A stretch of DNA of 60,160 bases from Propionivibrio sp. (GCF_029255185.1 NZ_JAPUVO010000090.1:1-60160), one strand, 5' to 3'; positions 18,901 through 26,186 are shown, counted from the stretch's first letter. Numbers and translations: made by a program. Notes: a model not told the origin generated them from the sequence alone.

Positions 18901-19544
18901 AGGTGACGCCGACTCACCTGCATCCGCCAGATCGTGCGCACGATGGCATCCAGGCTAAAGAAAGCCTCGTAGGGAAGACAGGCGAGCTCGAACACCACCT
19001 GCTTGCCGCACCGTGACGCCGAGCGGGCAACGCTTGCAAGATGCTGGCGCACGAGCACTTCGTCCGGTTTGCGCAGCATCTCCAGGAAGATGCTAAACAG
19101 GGTGGGAATGAGCAGGATGCCAAGTACCGACAGGGTCCAGAAAACAGCCGACGAAATAGCCGACGTCAGCAATGTCCATCCGAGCAGCAGGAGCAGGAGC
19201 AGTGCCGCCGGGACGAGGCTGCGCCGCAGGTTGTCGAAGAGCTTCCATTGCGACAGGGCGGAGAGCGGATTGGTCGGGCGACTGTCACCTTTCTTCATGC
19301 CCGGAACTTGCCGCAACAACCACCCGGCCAGTTGCCAATCACCGCGAATCCAGCGGTAGCGGCGGCTGACGTCGGCGGCGTAACGGGATGGATAGTCCTC
19401 GAACAACTGCACGTCGCTGAGTAGCCCCGAGCGGGCATAACAGCCTTCGAGAAGATCGTGGCTAAGAATCAGATTCTCGGGAAAACAACTAGCAAGTGAA
19501 CTACCGGGAGTGTCGGGAGTGCCGGGACTACCGAGCGCCTGCAC
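12915..19544 (-). CDS. ndvB: Cyclic beta-1,2-glucan synthase, C-terminal portion (downstream of an internal stop)
   Basis: A frame of 2209 residues continuing the N-terminal part encoded at 19662-21839 in the same frame, after an internal TAA. It begins by GTG in mid-domain (FVQALGSPG). In order it shows the end of the GT84 glycosyltransferase with RRYRWIRGDWQ (the RxxRW-like acceptor motif), then four or more membrane segments. A glycoamylase-like domain, which in characterised synthases handles chain transfer/cyclisation, follows (SWSGSMFEYLMPLLVMP, WGMSESGYNTVDVHLNYQYR). Two beta-sandwich regions and a C-terminal GH94-type phosphorylase domain come next (FRDQLQDVMALV, GDWNDGMNRVG, HTGRGGWSWYTGSAGWMYR). 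The enzyme makes periplasmic cyclic glucans from UDP-glucose at the inner membrane. Whether this piece alone is made is doubtful. Confidence 0.88.
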   Translation of the reverse strand: MQALGSPGTPDTPGSSLASCFPENLILSHDLLEGCYARSGLLSDVQLFEDYPSRYAADVSRRYRWIRGDWQLAGWLLRQVPGMKKGDSRPTNPLSALSQWKLFDNLRRSLVPAALLLLLLLGWTLLTSAISSAVFWTLSVLGILLIPTLFSIFLEMLRKPDEVLVRQHLASVARSASRCGKQVVFELACLPYEAFFSLDAIVRTIWRMQVSRRHLLEWNPSSEADLQAAARGRSERAELVAAFRAQWVGPAIALALLIHLASARPAVLAVAAPILLLWLSSPLISWWVSRPLARRKANLTPEQTMFLRMLARRTWAFFDRYVGPEDHWLPPDNVQEYRVAAVVHRTSPTNIGLALLANLSAYDFGYLPAGQLLVRTENTLRTMDGLERYRGHFYNWYDTQTLQALPPLYVSTVDSGNLAGHLLILRAGLLALADDPILGTRLFDGMTDTFRILEDVLDDEAEYGVAAALIEFRKTLKHAFVTRQGNLTVARATLLRLTSGADQLLAHFTASDDVSGDHADDIEAKGEEARTWAQALARQCHTALDELMLLAPWLEQPTAASVLDALADGAASTLPTLRQLAKAGSLSARDRMAAIEVLAQHAGELANMEYDFLFDKSRHLLSIGYNVAEHRMDTGFYDLLASEVRLGCFVAIAQGKLPQESWFALGRLLTGTGGEPVLLSWSGSMFEYLMPLLVMPTYDNTLLDQTCKAAVARQIEYGGQRGVPWGMSESGYNTVDVHLNYQYRAFGVPGLGLKRGLAEDLVVAPYASMLALMVAPEEACLNLEKLAGKGFMGRFGFYEAIDYTPVRQRRGQSCVVVRSFMAHHQGMSLLALAYQILNRPMQRRFASDRLFQAIMLLLQERIPKVTALFSHTARLAAAGSSTAAAEIPIRVFTSPNTVIPEVQLLSNGRYHVMITNAGGGYSRWKDLAVTRWREDGTCDNWGSFCYIRELTTTRGHDENAQTDEFWSAAYQPTLKRPEKYEAIFSEGRAEFRRRDPVDPGVGSGGGYFETHTEIVVSPEDDIELRRVRITNRSRLRREIEVTSYAEVVIAPQAADALHPAFSNLFVQSEILRDRRAILCTRRPRSPDEQSPWMLHLMAVHGAASGAVSYETDRLRFIGRSRSAISPLAMSGRAALSGGEGSVLDPIVAIRHRITLDAGQSVTVDIVSGIAENRYLAVCLIDKYQDRHLADRVIDLAWTHSQVVLRQLNANETDAQLHARLASSVIYANAGLRADAALLIRNRRSQSGLWGYAISGDLPIVLLQITDAANISLVRQLVEAHAYWRLKGLAVDLVIWNEDHAGYRQQLQDQIIGLITSGIEASVIDRPGGIFVRPAEHISAEDRILFQSVARAVISDSQGTLAEQLDDRRLSEARPPQLKPLRTHRAEPALGDQAPGRDLILFNGLGGFAADGREYVISLAPGQVTPAPWVNVLANPNFGTVVSENGVAYTWSENAHEFRLTPWHNDPVSDASGEALYLRDEDSGHVWSPTPLPVRATTPYIIRHGFGYSVFETKSGGIRSELWVYVALDAAVKFSVLKVRNESGRPRRLSATGYVEWVLGDLREKSAMHVNTEIAAQSGALYARNPYSTEFSDRLAFFDVDDPARTLSGDRAEFIGRNGSLRNPAAMKRSRLSGRVGAGLDPCAALQVRFDLSDGQEREIIFRLGVGRNTDDAGKLVQRFRGPVAARGALEAVRQHWKRSLGAVQVDTPDQSLNVLANGWLLYQTLGCRIWARSGYYQSGGAFGFRDQLQDVMALVHAEPALVRDHLLFCASRQFLEGDVQHWWHPPSGRGVRTHCSDDYLWLPLAVCRYLTVTGDSGILAESAYFLEGRLVNAEDDSYYDLPSRSAEQSSLYQHCVRAIRHGLRFGAHGLPLIGSGDWNDGMNRVGVGGKGESIWLGFFLCEVLRQFAPVAAAEGDSFFSDVCRSEWFRLRQSIEKNGWDGQWYRRAYFDDGTPLGSASSEECRIDSIAQSWSVLSGIGVTGGAGGIDRERSCLAMQAVNDHLVRRDAALVQLLDPPFNTAKLDPGYIRGYVPGVRENGGQYTHAAIWTAMAFAALGDRQRAWDVLTLINPVNHALSVAGVATYKVEPYVVSADVYALSPHTGRGGWSWYTGSAGWMYRLILESLLGLQRDADRVHFSPCLPANWQAFSIHYRYRETPYHIAVSQTPAGVDERMGVSCLTLDGVEQADKMVLLVDDRQEHQVEVIISAQ

Positions 19545-19661
19545 GAAAGCATCGACCTCATAAATTCCCTTGCCGATGAACGAGCCTTCGTCGAACAGAT
19601 CCTGGTAGACATCGGAGACGGCGCGGGTATAGGGATCGATTCCCGGTTCGCCGCCGTACAG

Positions 19662-21839
19662 TTACGCATAGCGCGAACGGTTGGTTCCCGGCAGGCTGAT
19701 CGCCACACGCGGCTGCAAGATGCCGTAACCGTCAATCACCCGCCGCTGCATTCGATCATAGAGCGGGCGATTGAGCGGGTGCGCCATGGTGCCGACAAAT
19801 TGCCGCGCCGCATCGCGCGGCAACTGCGTATCGGTGTCCAGGGTAATGACATACTTGACCTCACTGAGCACAGCAAGGTCACCAGTGAGATGCGAAAAAG
19901 CCGCGCTGCCGACAGCATTTTCGCCATACGCGGCGGGACGCAACAGCGCATTCAAGTCCGCCAGTTTGCCGCGCTTGCGCTCATAACCCATCCACACGGC
20001 TTCCTGCGGGTTCCAGCGCCGCGGGCGATGGAAGAGGAAGAAAATATCGTGGCGGACGGGCAGGCTGCTGCTGCCATATTTTTCGTTGAGCTCAATAATT
20101 TTCGCCTGAGCCAGTTGCACCAGCGGCGCGTCCGTGGGGAGCGATTCTAGTGCTGCATCACAAAAATCGGTCAACAAGCCAAAGTGCAGGTGGTCATCGC
20201 GATTGGCCAGAAACCTGACTTCCAACGCCTCGATCAGGTTCTCGATGCCCTGGGCGCTGGTGAGCATGGTCGGAACGACGACCAGGGTGCGCGCTTGTGC
20301 TGGAATACCCTTGGTGAAATCCATTCTGGGCAGCGCATGCGGCGTCACCAGCAGGCTGGCCAGCCAGTTTGCCAGCGCCACGGCCAACTGGCTGGCCGCC
20401 AGCAGCAGGACGATGCCAAGCAGGCCGCTCAAGCCATACGAAACCGCCGCAGAAGCCCCGGTAAAGAGTTCATCGGAACGAGCACGGATGAGTAGCGTCC
20501 CGGCCAGGCTCGCGCTAAATAGCAGAATGGGGCCCAGATAGAGGACCAATGGAAAGCAGGCTAGCGCACGGCGCATTCTCTCGAAAACTGAAAGCCGAAC
20601 ATTGGCCGCCCGCTCAAGTTGCGGCAAGCCCTTGCCAATCAGGTAGAAGCCGACATGCTGCGCCCGCGCAGCGGTCGCCTGCTCTGTCTCACTGACCGAA
20701 GCGGCAGCGGCCAGCGCAACAGCCTGACGCGCCACCTTGACCTCGTCCATGCACCCTTTTTTAGCGATTTCTTCGGTGGCGTGACGATAGCGGTCGCGGG
20801 TGGCAAATTCCATGCTGCCGTAGACGCCGGCCGGATCGCCAAGCAGGGTCTGCTCAACATGGCTCATGGTCTCGACGAAGACGCGCCAATCCACTGCACC
20901 GAGAACGCGCAGACTGCCTATGCTGTTGCTGACCGAGACCTGATCGGCGGCCTGCTGCTGGTTTTCCGACTGGACCAGTTGCTCGATGGTCAGGCCCGAT
21001 TCTGAGAGGCGCTGTTCTATCCAGGTCAACGGCAGGGCCAGGGCAGGTCCACGACCCTGTAGGCGGCGCGCGAGTTCGGCAACGAAAGCACTGACCATCG
21101 GCGGGTTTGAGCGTGCCATGTCGGCGATGACCAGGATCAGACCATTGGGGTCTTTCTCGGCGGTCTCCATCATCTGATCGGCCCAGACGTTGGCTAGGTT
21201 ACGATCAGCCCGGCCAGCCGAGATACGCACGCCGACACGACGAAGATTCTCGATGATCGCCAGGCGCAGCATGATCGGGGTCGCCCATAACTCGCCAAGC
21301 TTGAGCACGGTGACACTCTGATAAGCCGCCACAAAACGATTCAGGACTTCAGTGTCCACCCGGCCATCACCGTGCGCCACAATTTCAAGCGCGATGTCAT
21401 AGGCGCGGGGTAGGCCGGCGGCCATCCCTGCGCTCTGGAATGGCGAACTGATTAGGCGCGGCAGATCCCGGCTATACCCTTTTGGCAGATGCCGCTTGGC
21501 GGTTCGGATCTGCTCTTCGATGAGATAGAAATTATCAAGCAGCCACTCACCGGCCGGAGTGATCCGACGATTCTCGGTAACCGCAGCGGCGAGCAGGTTG
21601 CAAACATCGACCAGGGTGCTTTCGTTTGCTGCCAGACGCACCAGCAACTGGTCCGGAGCGCGGCCCGAAGCCAGTTGGTGCGAAGCGGCCAAGGCCTTGC
21701 CGTGCTGTTCCATCTGATCGGCGCTGAACAGCTCCGAGCGCAGCGGTGATTCTTCGTCAAGATTATTGGGTGACAGACCACCGCGCAACCGCGCCGTCAG
21801 TTGGTGCAAATACCCGAAAAACGTTGTGCCGGTGTTCAA
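19662..21839 (-). CDS. ndvB: Cyclic beta-1,2-glucan synthase, N-terminal portion (ends at an internal TAA)
   Basis: A 725-residue frame ending in NRSRYA followed by TAA at 19662-19664. Translation continues in the same frame beyond the stop as LYGGEPGIDPYTRAVSDVYQ, exactly what intact glucan synthases have, so the two frames are one gene of about 2974 codons. The N-terminal 420 residues are helical and soluble. Two or more membrane segments follow (LVLYLGPILLFSASLAGTLL; LSGLLGIVLLLAASQLAVAL). Then comes the GT84 catalytic domain with TLVVVPTMLTSAQGIENLIE and the DxD-like YVITLDTDTQLPRDAARQ. A CAA-to-TAA change would explain the stop, since Gln or a similar residue fits there. It starts the operon-like run ndvB / kinase / regulator / Crp. 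Confidence 0.88.
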   Translation of the reverse strand: MNTGTTFFGYLHQLTARLRGGLSPNNLDEESPLRSELFSADQMEQHGKALAASHQLASGRAPDQLLVRLAANESTLVDVCNLLAAAVTENRRITPAGEWLLDNFYLIEEQIRTAKRHLPKGYSRDLPRLISSPFQSAGMAAGLPRAYDIALEIVAHGDGRVDTEVLNRFVAAYQSVTVLKLGELWATPIMLRLAIIENLRRVGVRISAGRADRNLANVWADQMMETAEKDPNGLILVIADMARSNPPMVSAFVAELARRLQGRGPALALPLTWIEQRLSESGLTIEQLVQSENQQQAADQVSVSNSIGSLRVLGAVDWRVFVETMSHVEQTLLGDPAGVYGSMEFATRDRYRHATEEIAKKGCMDEVKVARQAVALAAAASVSETEQATAARAQHVGFYLIGKGLPQLERAANVRLSVFERMRRALACFPLVLYLGPILLFSASLAGTLLIRARSDELFTGASAAVSYGLSGLLGIVLLLAASQLAVALANWLASLLVTPHALPRMDFTKGIPAQARTLVVVPTMLTSAQGIENLIEALEVRFLANRDDHLHFGLLTDFCDAALESLPTDAPLVQLAQAKIIELNEKYGSSSLPVRHDIFFLFHRPRRWNPQEAVWMGYERKRGKLADLNALLRPAAYGENAVGSAAFSHLTGDLAVLSEVKYVITLDTDTQLPRDAARQFVGTMAHPLNRPLYDRMQRRVIDGYGILQPRVAISLPGTNRSRYA

Positions 21840-21885
21840 TTCGGGACACCTTTCCAGTTAATAAAATTCGCGCACCCATCAGATA

Positions 21886-21908
21886 TAAAAACAGCCCTTG
21901 CGGGCTGC
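21886..21908 (-). terminator. Rho-independent terminator after the BON-domain gene
   Basis: On the minus strand AGCCC-GCAA-GGGCT forms a five-base-pair stem with a tetraloop, followed by GTTTTTAT. It lies a few bases after the stop codon of the BON lipoprotein gene and before ndvB, so it separates the two units. Confidence 0.75.
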
Positions 21909-21914
21909 CATTGC

Positions 21915-22229
21915 TTACTTGATGCGCATGTCATTCTTGACGGATTTCACGCCCCCAACGCTGCGAGCCACTTCAACAGCCTTGCTCGATGCCGCCTGCG
22001 AGCTCACAAAACCGCTCAGTTGTACCACACCCTTGAAGGTTTCGACGTTGATTTCGGCAACCTTCAGTGTCGGCTCATTGAGGATGGCGGCCTTCACTTT
22101 GGTGGTGATGACGCTGTCGTCGATATACTCGCCCGTGCCTTCCTGCTTGGACGTTGATGCGCACCCCACGGCTGTTACCAGCACCAGGGCAAGAAAGAAT
22201 GCTGAAAGATAGTTGTTCAGTTGTTTCAT
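21915..22229 (-). CDS. BON-domain lipoprotein (OsmY-like)
   Basis: A 104-residue protein. The start at 22229 is chosen because GGAGA lies nine bases upstream, and the protein then opens with a lipoprotein signal (FFLALVLVTAVGCAS, with Cys at the lipobox). The mature part is a single BON domain: DDSVITTKVKAAILNE, VAEINVETFKGVVQLSGFVS, and GGVKSVKNDM. BON domains bind phospholipid or envelope surfaces, and such proteins are commonly induced by osmotic or envelope stress. It lies alone between the c-di-GMP gene (about 134 bp upstream) and ndvB. Its proximity to the osmoregulated-glucan gene is suggestive but not proof of a common role. Confidence 0.88.
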   Translation of the reverse strand: MKQLNNYLSAFFLALVLVTAVGCASTSKQEGTGEYIDDSVITTKVKAAILNEPTLKVAEINVETFKGVVQLSGFVSSQAASSKAVEVARSVGGVKSVKNDMRIK

Positions 22230-22363
22230 GATCGATTCTCCATAGGTGAATAAAACAGGTTTGTTGTAATGAAACCATCGGACCCCGAAGCTCACGTTGC
22301 ATCGCAAGCTCAACAGCACCATAGCGCCGGGAGCTGAAATAGTCGGTGCGTTGCCGCACACAG

Positions 22364-24841
22364 CTATTTTGTCAGCAGGCACGCGAAGGCATCGGCGACT
22401 AGCGGCAGGCTGAACTTAAAGCCCTGCCCTTGCGCGCATTGGCTGGCCTGAAGGAAGTCGACCTGCTCCTGTGTTTCGACACCTTCGGCAATAACCCGAT
22501 GCCCGAGACTTTTCCCCATGCCGATCACCGCGCTAACGATGTTTGCACCATAGGTATTGGTGGCGATGTCGCGCACGAAGGACTGATCAATCTTCAGGGT
22601 GTTGATCGGGAAGCGTTGCAAGTAGCTCAGGCTCGAATAACCGGTACCGAAGTCGTCGATGGCCAGCCTCACGCCCATGGCTTTGATCGCCTCCAGAACC
22701 GACGCCGATGCCTTGGCGTCGTGCATGATGATGTTTTCGGTCAGCTCAAGTTCGAGATAGTGCGGCGCCAGCCCGGTTTCCTTCAGGATCGCGCCAAGCC
22801 CGGAAAGAAAGTTTTTGTCCCGAAACTCCAGCGCCGAAACATTGACCGACACGGGCACGGCGTGCAGTCCTGAATCGAGCCAGGCTTTGACCTGGCGGCA
22901 GGCTTCGCGCAGAACCCAGCGGCCGATTGGCACGATCAGGCCGCACTCTTCGGCGATTGAAATGAACTGCGTCGGTTGGATGAGCCCGAGATCCGGATCC
23001 TGCCAGCGGATCAGGGCCTCGGCGCCGATCATCGCGCCCGAGGCAATATCGATCTGCGGTTGATAATGGAGCAGGAACTCTTCCTGCCGGAGGGCGCGGC
23101 GCAGGCTGTTTTCGATGACCAGGCGGCGCACCGCATTGGTATTCATGTCGGCCTTGAAGAACTGGTAGTTGTTACGCCCGATTGACTTGGCGTGATACAT
23201 CGCGGTGTCGGCGTTCTGCATCACGCTGTCGGTATTGATGCTGTCATCCGGATAGACGCTGATGCCAATGCTCAGGGTGACATGCAGTTCATGGCCGCCG
23301 ATGCTGTACGGCAGGGCCGAGGCGGCAAGCAACTTTTCCGCGATCAGGGCAGCATCCTGCTGCTGTTCGATTTCAGCGAGCAGGATGACGAACTCACCCC
23401 CGCCCTGGCGGCATACCGTATCCGTGGTCCGCACACAGGACATCAGGCGCTCGGCCACCGACTCCAGCAATTTGTCGCCAATGGCATGACCGAGCGAATC
23501 GTTGATGTGTTTAAAGTTATCAAGATCGAGAAAGAGTAGCGCAACCTGCATGCGGTGCCGGTCGGCAAGCAGGATCGCCTGGGACAGGCGTTCGGTCAGC
23601 AGCACCCGATTCGGCAAACCGGTAAGAAAGTCGTGCTGGGCGATGTGAGTCATTTTCAGCGCCATCGACTTTGCTGTGCTGACGTCATGAAAAACGATCA
23701 CTGCGCCACTCACCCGGCCATCCCGGTTGTGGATGGGTGCCGAGGAATCCTCGATGGCGAACTCGAAGCCGTCACGCCGAATCAGCACGCAATCGGCCGC
23801 CAGTCCAATAGTTTTGTTTTCCTTGATGGCGCGCTGTGCCGGGTTCGCAATCGCCTGGCGTGTCGTGCCGTTGATAATCCTGAACACCTCCGAAAGCGAA
23901 CGGCCCAGGGCCGCCGCATAAGGCCAGCCGGTCATTGTCTCGGCTACCAGATTCATGTAAGTCAGATTGCCCAGCAGGTCGGTGGACAGCACGGCATCGC
24001 CAATCGAGTTGAGGGTAGCCTGGGCGCGTTCCTTTTCGTCATACAGCGCTTCTTCCACCGCCAGCAACTTGAACTCGGCGGCCTTGCGCTCGCTGATGTC
24101 CTCGACCGTTTTCACGCGGCCGTTAGCGTGCAAACCGTCAAGCATGGGGGCGCTGCTGACGCGCGTCCACACGATGTTCTCATTTTCCTGCAGAAAACGA
24201 TATTCGGTCTGAAATGGCTCCTCGCCCATCGCTGCCGCTCGCCACTCGGCAAGCACACGCGCTCTATCCTCGGGGTGGATTGCCGTCATCCAGTTGCTGC
24301 CAAGCGTCTGTTCGAAGTTCAGTCCCGATATTTTGTGATAGGCGGCGTTGGTATAGGTGCAACTGCCCTGACTGTCGGAAACGAAGATGCCCAGCGGGGA
24401 TGCATCGCTCATGGCGCGAAAGCTTGCCTCGCTGTCTTGCAGCTTGCCGCGGGTAGCCTTGTGCTCGATGACGTAACGCAGGGCACGTGGCAGCCAGTGG
24501 GCGTCGACATGGGCTTTGGCCAGATAGTCCTGAGCGCCGCGCTGGACGGCCTGGCGAGTCGTTTTTTCCTCATTTGCCGCACTCAAGACCAGGATCAGGG
24601 CGTTCGGCGCCGCCTGGAATACCTGATCAAAAGCGGGAATGCCTTGCCCATCGGGCAGCGACAGGTCAAGCAGGACAACGTCGACATTACCCCTGGTCAG
24701 CCGTTCAAGCGCAGTGGTGAGTTGCGTTACCCATTCGACATGAAACGGGCTGCCTCCCGTGGTGGCGAGAGCCTCCCTGATTAATCGTGCATCAGTGGCA
24801 TCGTCTTCGACAATGAGGACGGTAGTCGGCTGAACACCCAT
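22364..24841 (-). CDS. Receiver-PAS-PAS-GGDEF-EAL signalling protein (probable c-di-GMP phosphodiesterase)
   Basis: An 825-residue cytoplasmic protein. A receiver domain (residues about 8-125) has VLIVEDDATD and VVLLDLSLPDGQG. Two PAS domains lie at about 140-265 and 285-400. GGDEF at about 405-570 includes HDFLTGLPNR and FLDLDNFKHINDSLGH, but the signature reads RQGGGEF: the GGDEF Asp is Gly, so cyclase activity is doubtful. The EAL domain (about 580-825) keeps AEALIRWQ, ELTENIIMHD, IDDFGTGYSSLSYL, LKIDQSFV and AEGVETQEQ, so phosphodiesterase activity is plausible. The last motif is QGFKFSLPL rather than the usual QGYYFS. It starts four bases after the stop of the EncFtn-like gene, so the two are probably co-transcribed. 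Confidence 0.9.
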   Translation of the reverse strand: MGVQPTTVLIVEDDATDARLIREALATTGGSPFHVEWVTQLTTALERLTRGNVDVVLLDLSLPDGQGIPAFDQVFQAAPNALILVLSAANEEKTTRQAVQRGAQDYLAKAHVDAHWLPRALRYVIEHKATRGKLQDSEASFRAMSDASPLGIFVSDSQGSCTYTNAAYHKISGLNFEQTLGSNWMTAIHPEDRARVLAEWRAAAMGEEPFQTEYRFLQENENIVWTRVSSAPMLDGLHANGRVKTVEDISERKAAEFKLLAVEEALYDEKERAQATLNSIGDAVLSTDLLGNLTYMNLVAETMTGWPYAAALGRSLSEVFRIINGTTRQAIANPAQRAIKENKTIGLAADCVLIRRDGFEFAIEDSSAPIHNRDGRVSGAVIVFHDVSTAKSMALKMTHIAQHDFLTGLPNRVLLTERLSQAILLADRHRMQVALLFLDLDNFKHINDSLGHAIGDKLLESVAERLMSCVRTTDTVCRQGGGEFVILLAEIEQQQDAALIAEKLLAASALPYSIGGHELHVTLSIGISVYPDDSINTDSVMQNADTAMYHAKSIGRNNYQFFKADMNTNAVRRLVIENSLRRALRQEEFLLHYQPQIDIASGAMIGAEALIRWQDPDLGLIQPTQFISIAEECGLIVPIGRWVLREACRQVKAWLDSGLHAVPVSVNVSALEFRDKNFLSGLGAILKETGLAPHYLELELTENIIMHDAKASASVLEAIKAMGVRLAIDDFGTGYSSLSYLQRFPINTLKIDQSFVRDIATNTYGANIVSAVIGMGKSLGHRVIAEGVETQEQVDFLQASQCAQGQGFKFSLPLVADAFACLLTK

Positions 24842-24845
24842 GCCG

Positions 24846-25121
24846 TCAATCTCCGTTGGTGAACAGGTACTCCTTCAACTCTTTGGAGAGACGAGTGTCC
24901 TTGCGCCGAATCCATTCCAAAAGCATGGCGGCATGCTCTTTCTCTTCGTCCCGATTATGCTCGATGATGGCTCGCAGACCCGTATCAACGCAGGCATCAA
25001 CGCGCTGGTTGTACCAATCAACCGCTTCTAGTTCTTCCATCAGGGAAACTAGGGCTCGGTGCATGTCGCGTGTTTCAGCGGACAACTCGTCCACAGGTTC
25101 GTGATAACCGACACTGGACAT
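24846..25121 (-). CDS. Encapsulated-ferritin-like protein (EncFtn family), short, no encapsulin nearby
   Basis: A 91-residue two-helix protein. The segments MEELEAVDWYNQRVDA and HNRDEEKEHAAMLLEW match the EncFtn family (known member: Rhodospirillum rubrum EncFtn). There, a Glu, the adjacent Trp-Tyr, and Glu-x-x-His build a ferroxidase centre at a dimer interface. Equivalents here are Glu30, Trp36, Tyr37, Glu60 and His63, all present. Family members usually continue to about 110-140 residues with a tail that targets them into an encapsulin shell. This one stops at EYLFTNGD and no encapsulin gene is in the window. The ribosome-binding site GGGAG precedes the ATG. It is upstream of, and four bases from, the c-di-GMP protein gene. 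It probably oxidises or stores ferrous iron as a free oligomer. Confidence 0.82.
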   Translation of the reverse strand: MSSVGYHEPVDELSAETRDMHRALVSLMEELEAVDWYNQRVDACVDTGLRAIIEHNRDEEKEHAAMLLEWIRRKDTRLSKELKEYLFTNGD

Positions 25122-25180
25122 TTCATTCTCCCGTTAATGACAAATTTTGGTGCAACAACAGATCGCTTGTAGAATTTTAT

Positions 25181-25257
25181 GTAGGTCGGGTTAGCGATAG
25201 CGTAACCCGACGCAAGCGGTGGTGTCGGGTTACGGTCTGCGACCTAACCCGACCTAC
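25181..25257. repeat. Palindromic REP/MITE-like element
   Basis: A 77-bp element with perfect 14-bp terminal inverted repeats (GTAGGTCGGGTTAG / CTAACCCGACCTAC). A perfect internal 11-bp inverted repeat (CGTAACCCGAC / GTCGGGTTACG) is at 25201-25211 and 25224-25234. This GTAGGTCGGGTTAG type is widespread in intergenic DNA of many bacteria. Its right end overlaps the 3' end of the DUF883 gene. Confidence 0.85.
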
Positions 25258-25606
25258 TTTGGCTTTGGCTGCAGGAGCGGCGGAAGATCAGCAAGGCGGC
25301 GGCGAGTCCGGCCAGCGACGCAATCCCGACCACTTTCCAGGGGTTCTCGCTGATGTATTCATTGGTCGCATTGGCAGCGTCACAAGCCTTGCGGGTGAGC
25401 ACGATGCGCGCATCGTCGATTCGCGTTCTGGCTTCGGCCAGCTTGCCTTCGATATGCTTGCGCGCCACGGCGAACTCTTCGGCGGTGTAACTGGCCATTT
25501 CCTTGAGCAGCGTGTCGGCATCGCCAACAATTGTTTTCAGGTCTGCTACCAGTGTTTCCCCGGTGGGCTGAACAATCCCGGTGTTTGTGGCAAATGTGTT
25601 AGTCAT
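25244..25606 (-). CDS. DUF883 (ElaB/YqjD-like) membrane-anchored protein
   Basis: A 120-residue protein. The start at 25606 has AGGAGAG eight bases upstream. The N-terminal part is a long amphipathic helix region (LVADLKTIVGDADTLLKEMA, KHIEGKLAEARTRIDDARIV). It is followed by the DUF883 signature YISENPWKVVGIASLAGLAA and a C-terminal membrane anchor with a basic end (LLIFRRS). E. coli relatives ElaB and YqjD are inner-membrane proteins linked to ribosomes in stationary phase. The last codons (SRSG and the TAG stop) come from the palindromic repeat at 25181-25257, so the tail was changed by insertion of that element. Confidence 0.88.
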   Translation of the reverse strand: MTNTFATNTGIVQPTGETLVADLKTIVGDADTLLKEMASYTAEEFAVARKHIEGKLAEARTRIDDARIVLTRKACDAANATNEYISENPWKVVGIASLAGLAAALLIFRRSCSQSQSRSG

Positions 25607-26005
25607 GATCTCTCCTGATTGAAATGAATGAGCGACAAGATGAGAGACAAATTCTGTTCTTCTCCCGAGCGCCCGTCTGTGCGCCAGCGAACGCATGGCA
25701 ACCGTCATCGTTTCAGAGCACTGCCCTGGAGGCTCGTGCAAGGCGAGTCAAAATACCCTGAGCAATGTGCGCTGTCGCACAGACTCCTGCCCTCAACAGA
25801 GTCAGGCTACGGGCGAGGATGTGACGATGATTCGCGCCAGCGGGGGCGATCGCTGCACAGTCCGGAAAAGAAATACCGCCTCGAAGAAGCCGTTTTATTA
25901 ACCGTCGGAAGACGGGTTGTGGCGTTCCGGGAAAAGCAGCATTGGCGGGCTGCGCTGATTTTCCTGAAGGCCGGGCGGCCTGGAACTACTGTGAGGAGAC
26001 ATCAA
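25607..26005. other. Non-coding stretch between DUF883 and DUF3309 genes
   Basis: About 400 bases between divergently oriented small genes. The open frames here are short, lack ribosome-binding sites and match nothing I recognise. It presumably holds both promoters; I see no clear -35/-10 pair and no stable terminator. Confidence 0.5.
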
Positions 26006-26164
26006 ATGTCATTAGGAACAATTCTGCTGATCGTTGTCGTTTTGATGCTTATTGGCGCCATTCCAAGCTGGCCCCACAGCCGGGGATGGGGTTACGGCCC
26101 AAGCGGCGGTCTCGGTTTGGTACTGCTCATCCTGATCGTCCTGTTGCTGATGGGCAGGCTATAG
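26006..26164 (+). CDS. DUF3309 small membrane protein
   Basis: A 52-residue peptide. The ATG at 26006 has GTGAGGAG nine bases upstream. It starts MSLGTILLIVVVLMLIGAIP, then has SWPHSRGWGYGPSGG and a second apolar stretch GLVLLILIVLLLMGRL. This is the full layout of the DUF3309 family (two hydrophobic helices around a Gly/Trp-rich turn). Function is unknown; members are small and often near stress genes. It is convergent with hoxU. Confidence 0.88.
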   Translation: MSLGTILLIVVVLMLIGAIPSWPHSRGWGYGPSGGLGLVLLILIVLLLMGRL

Positions 26165-26186
26165 CGCCCGGCCCCGACTGGAACAA

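Noticed and set aside
19469-19735. Small frame across the ndvB stop as evidence of a frameshift
   Set aside because: Both halves of ndvB are in the same phase; the break is a nonsense codon, not a frameshift.
23555-24784. Plus-strand frame of 409 codons antisense to the c-di-GMP gene
   Set aside because: The minus-strand protein shows complete PAS, GGDEF and EAL motifs; the antisense frame matches nothing.
25628-26005. N-terminal extension of the DUF3309 frame
   Set aside because: The family is about 50 residues and a good ribosome-binding site sits before the internal ATG at 26006.
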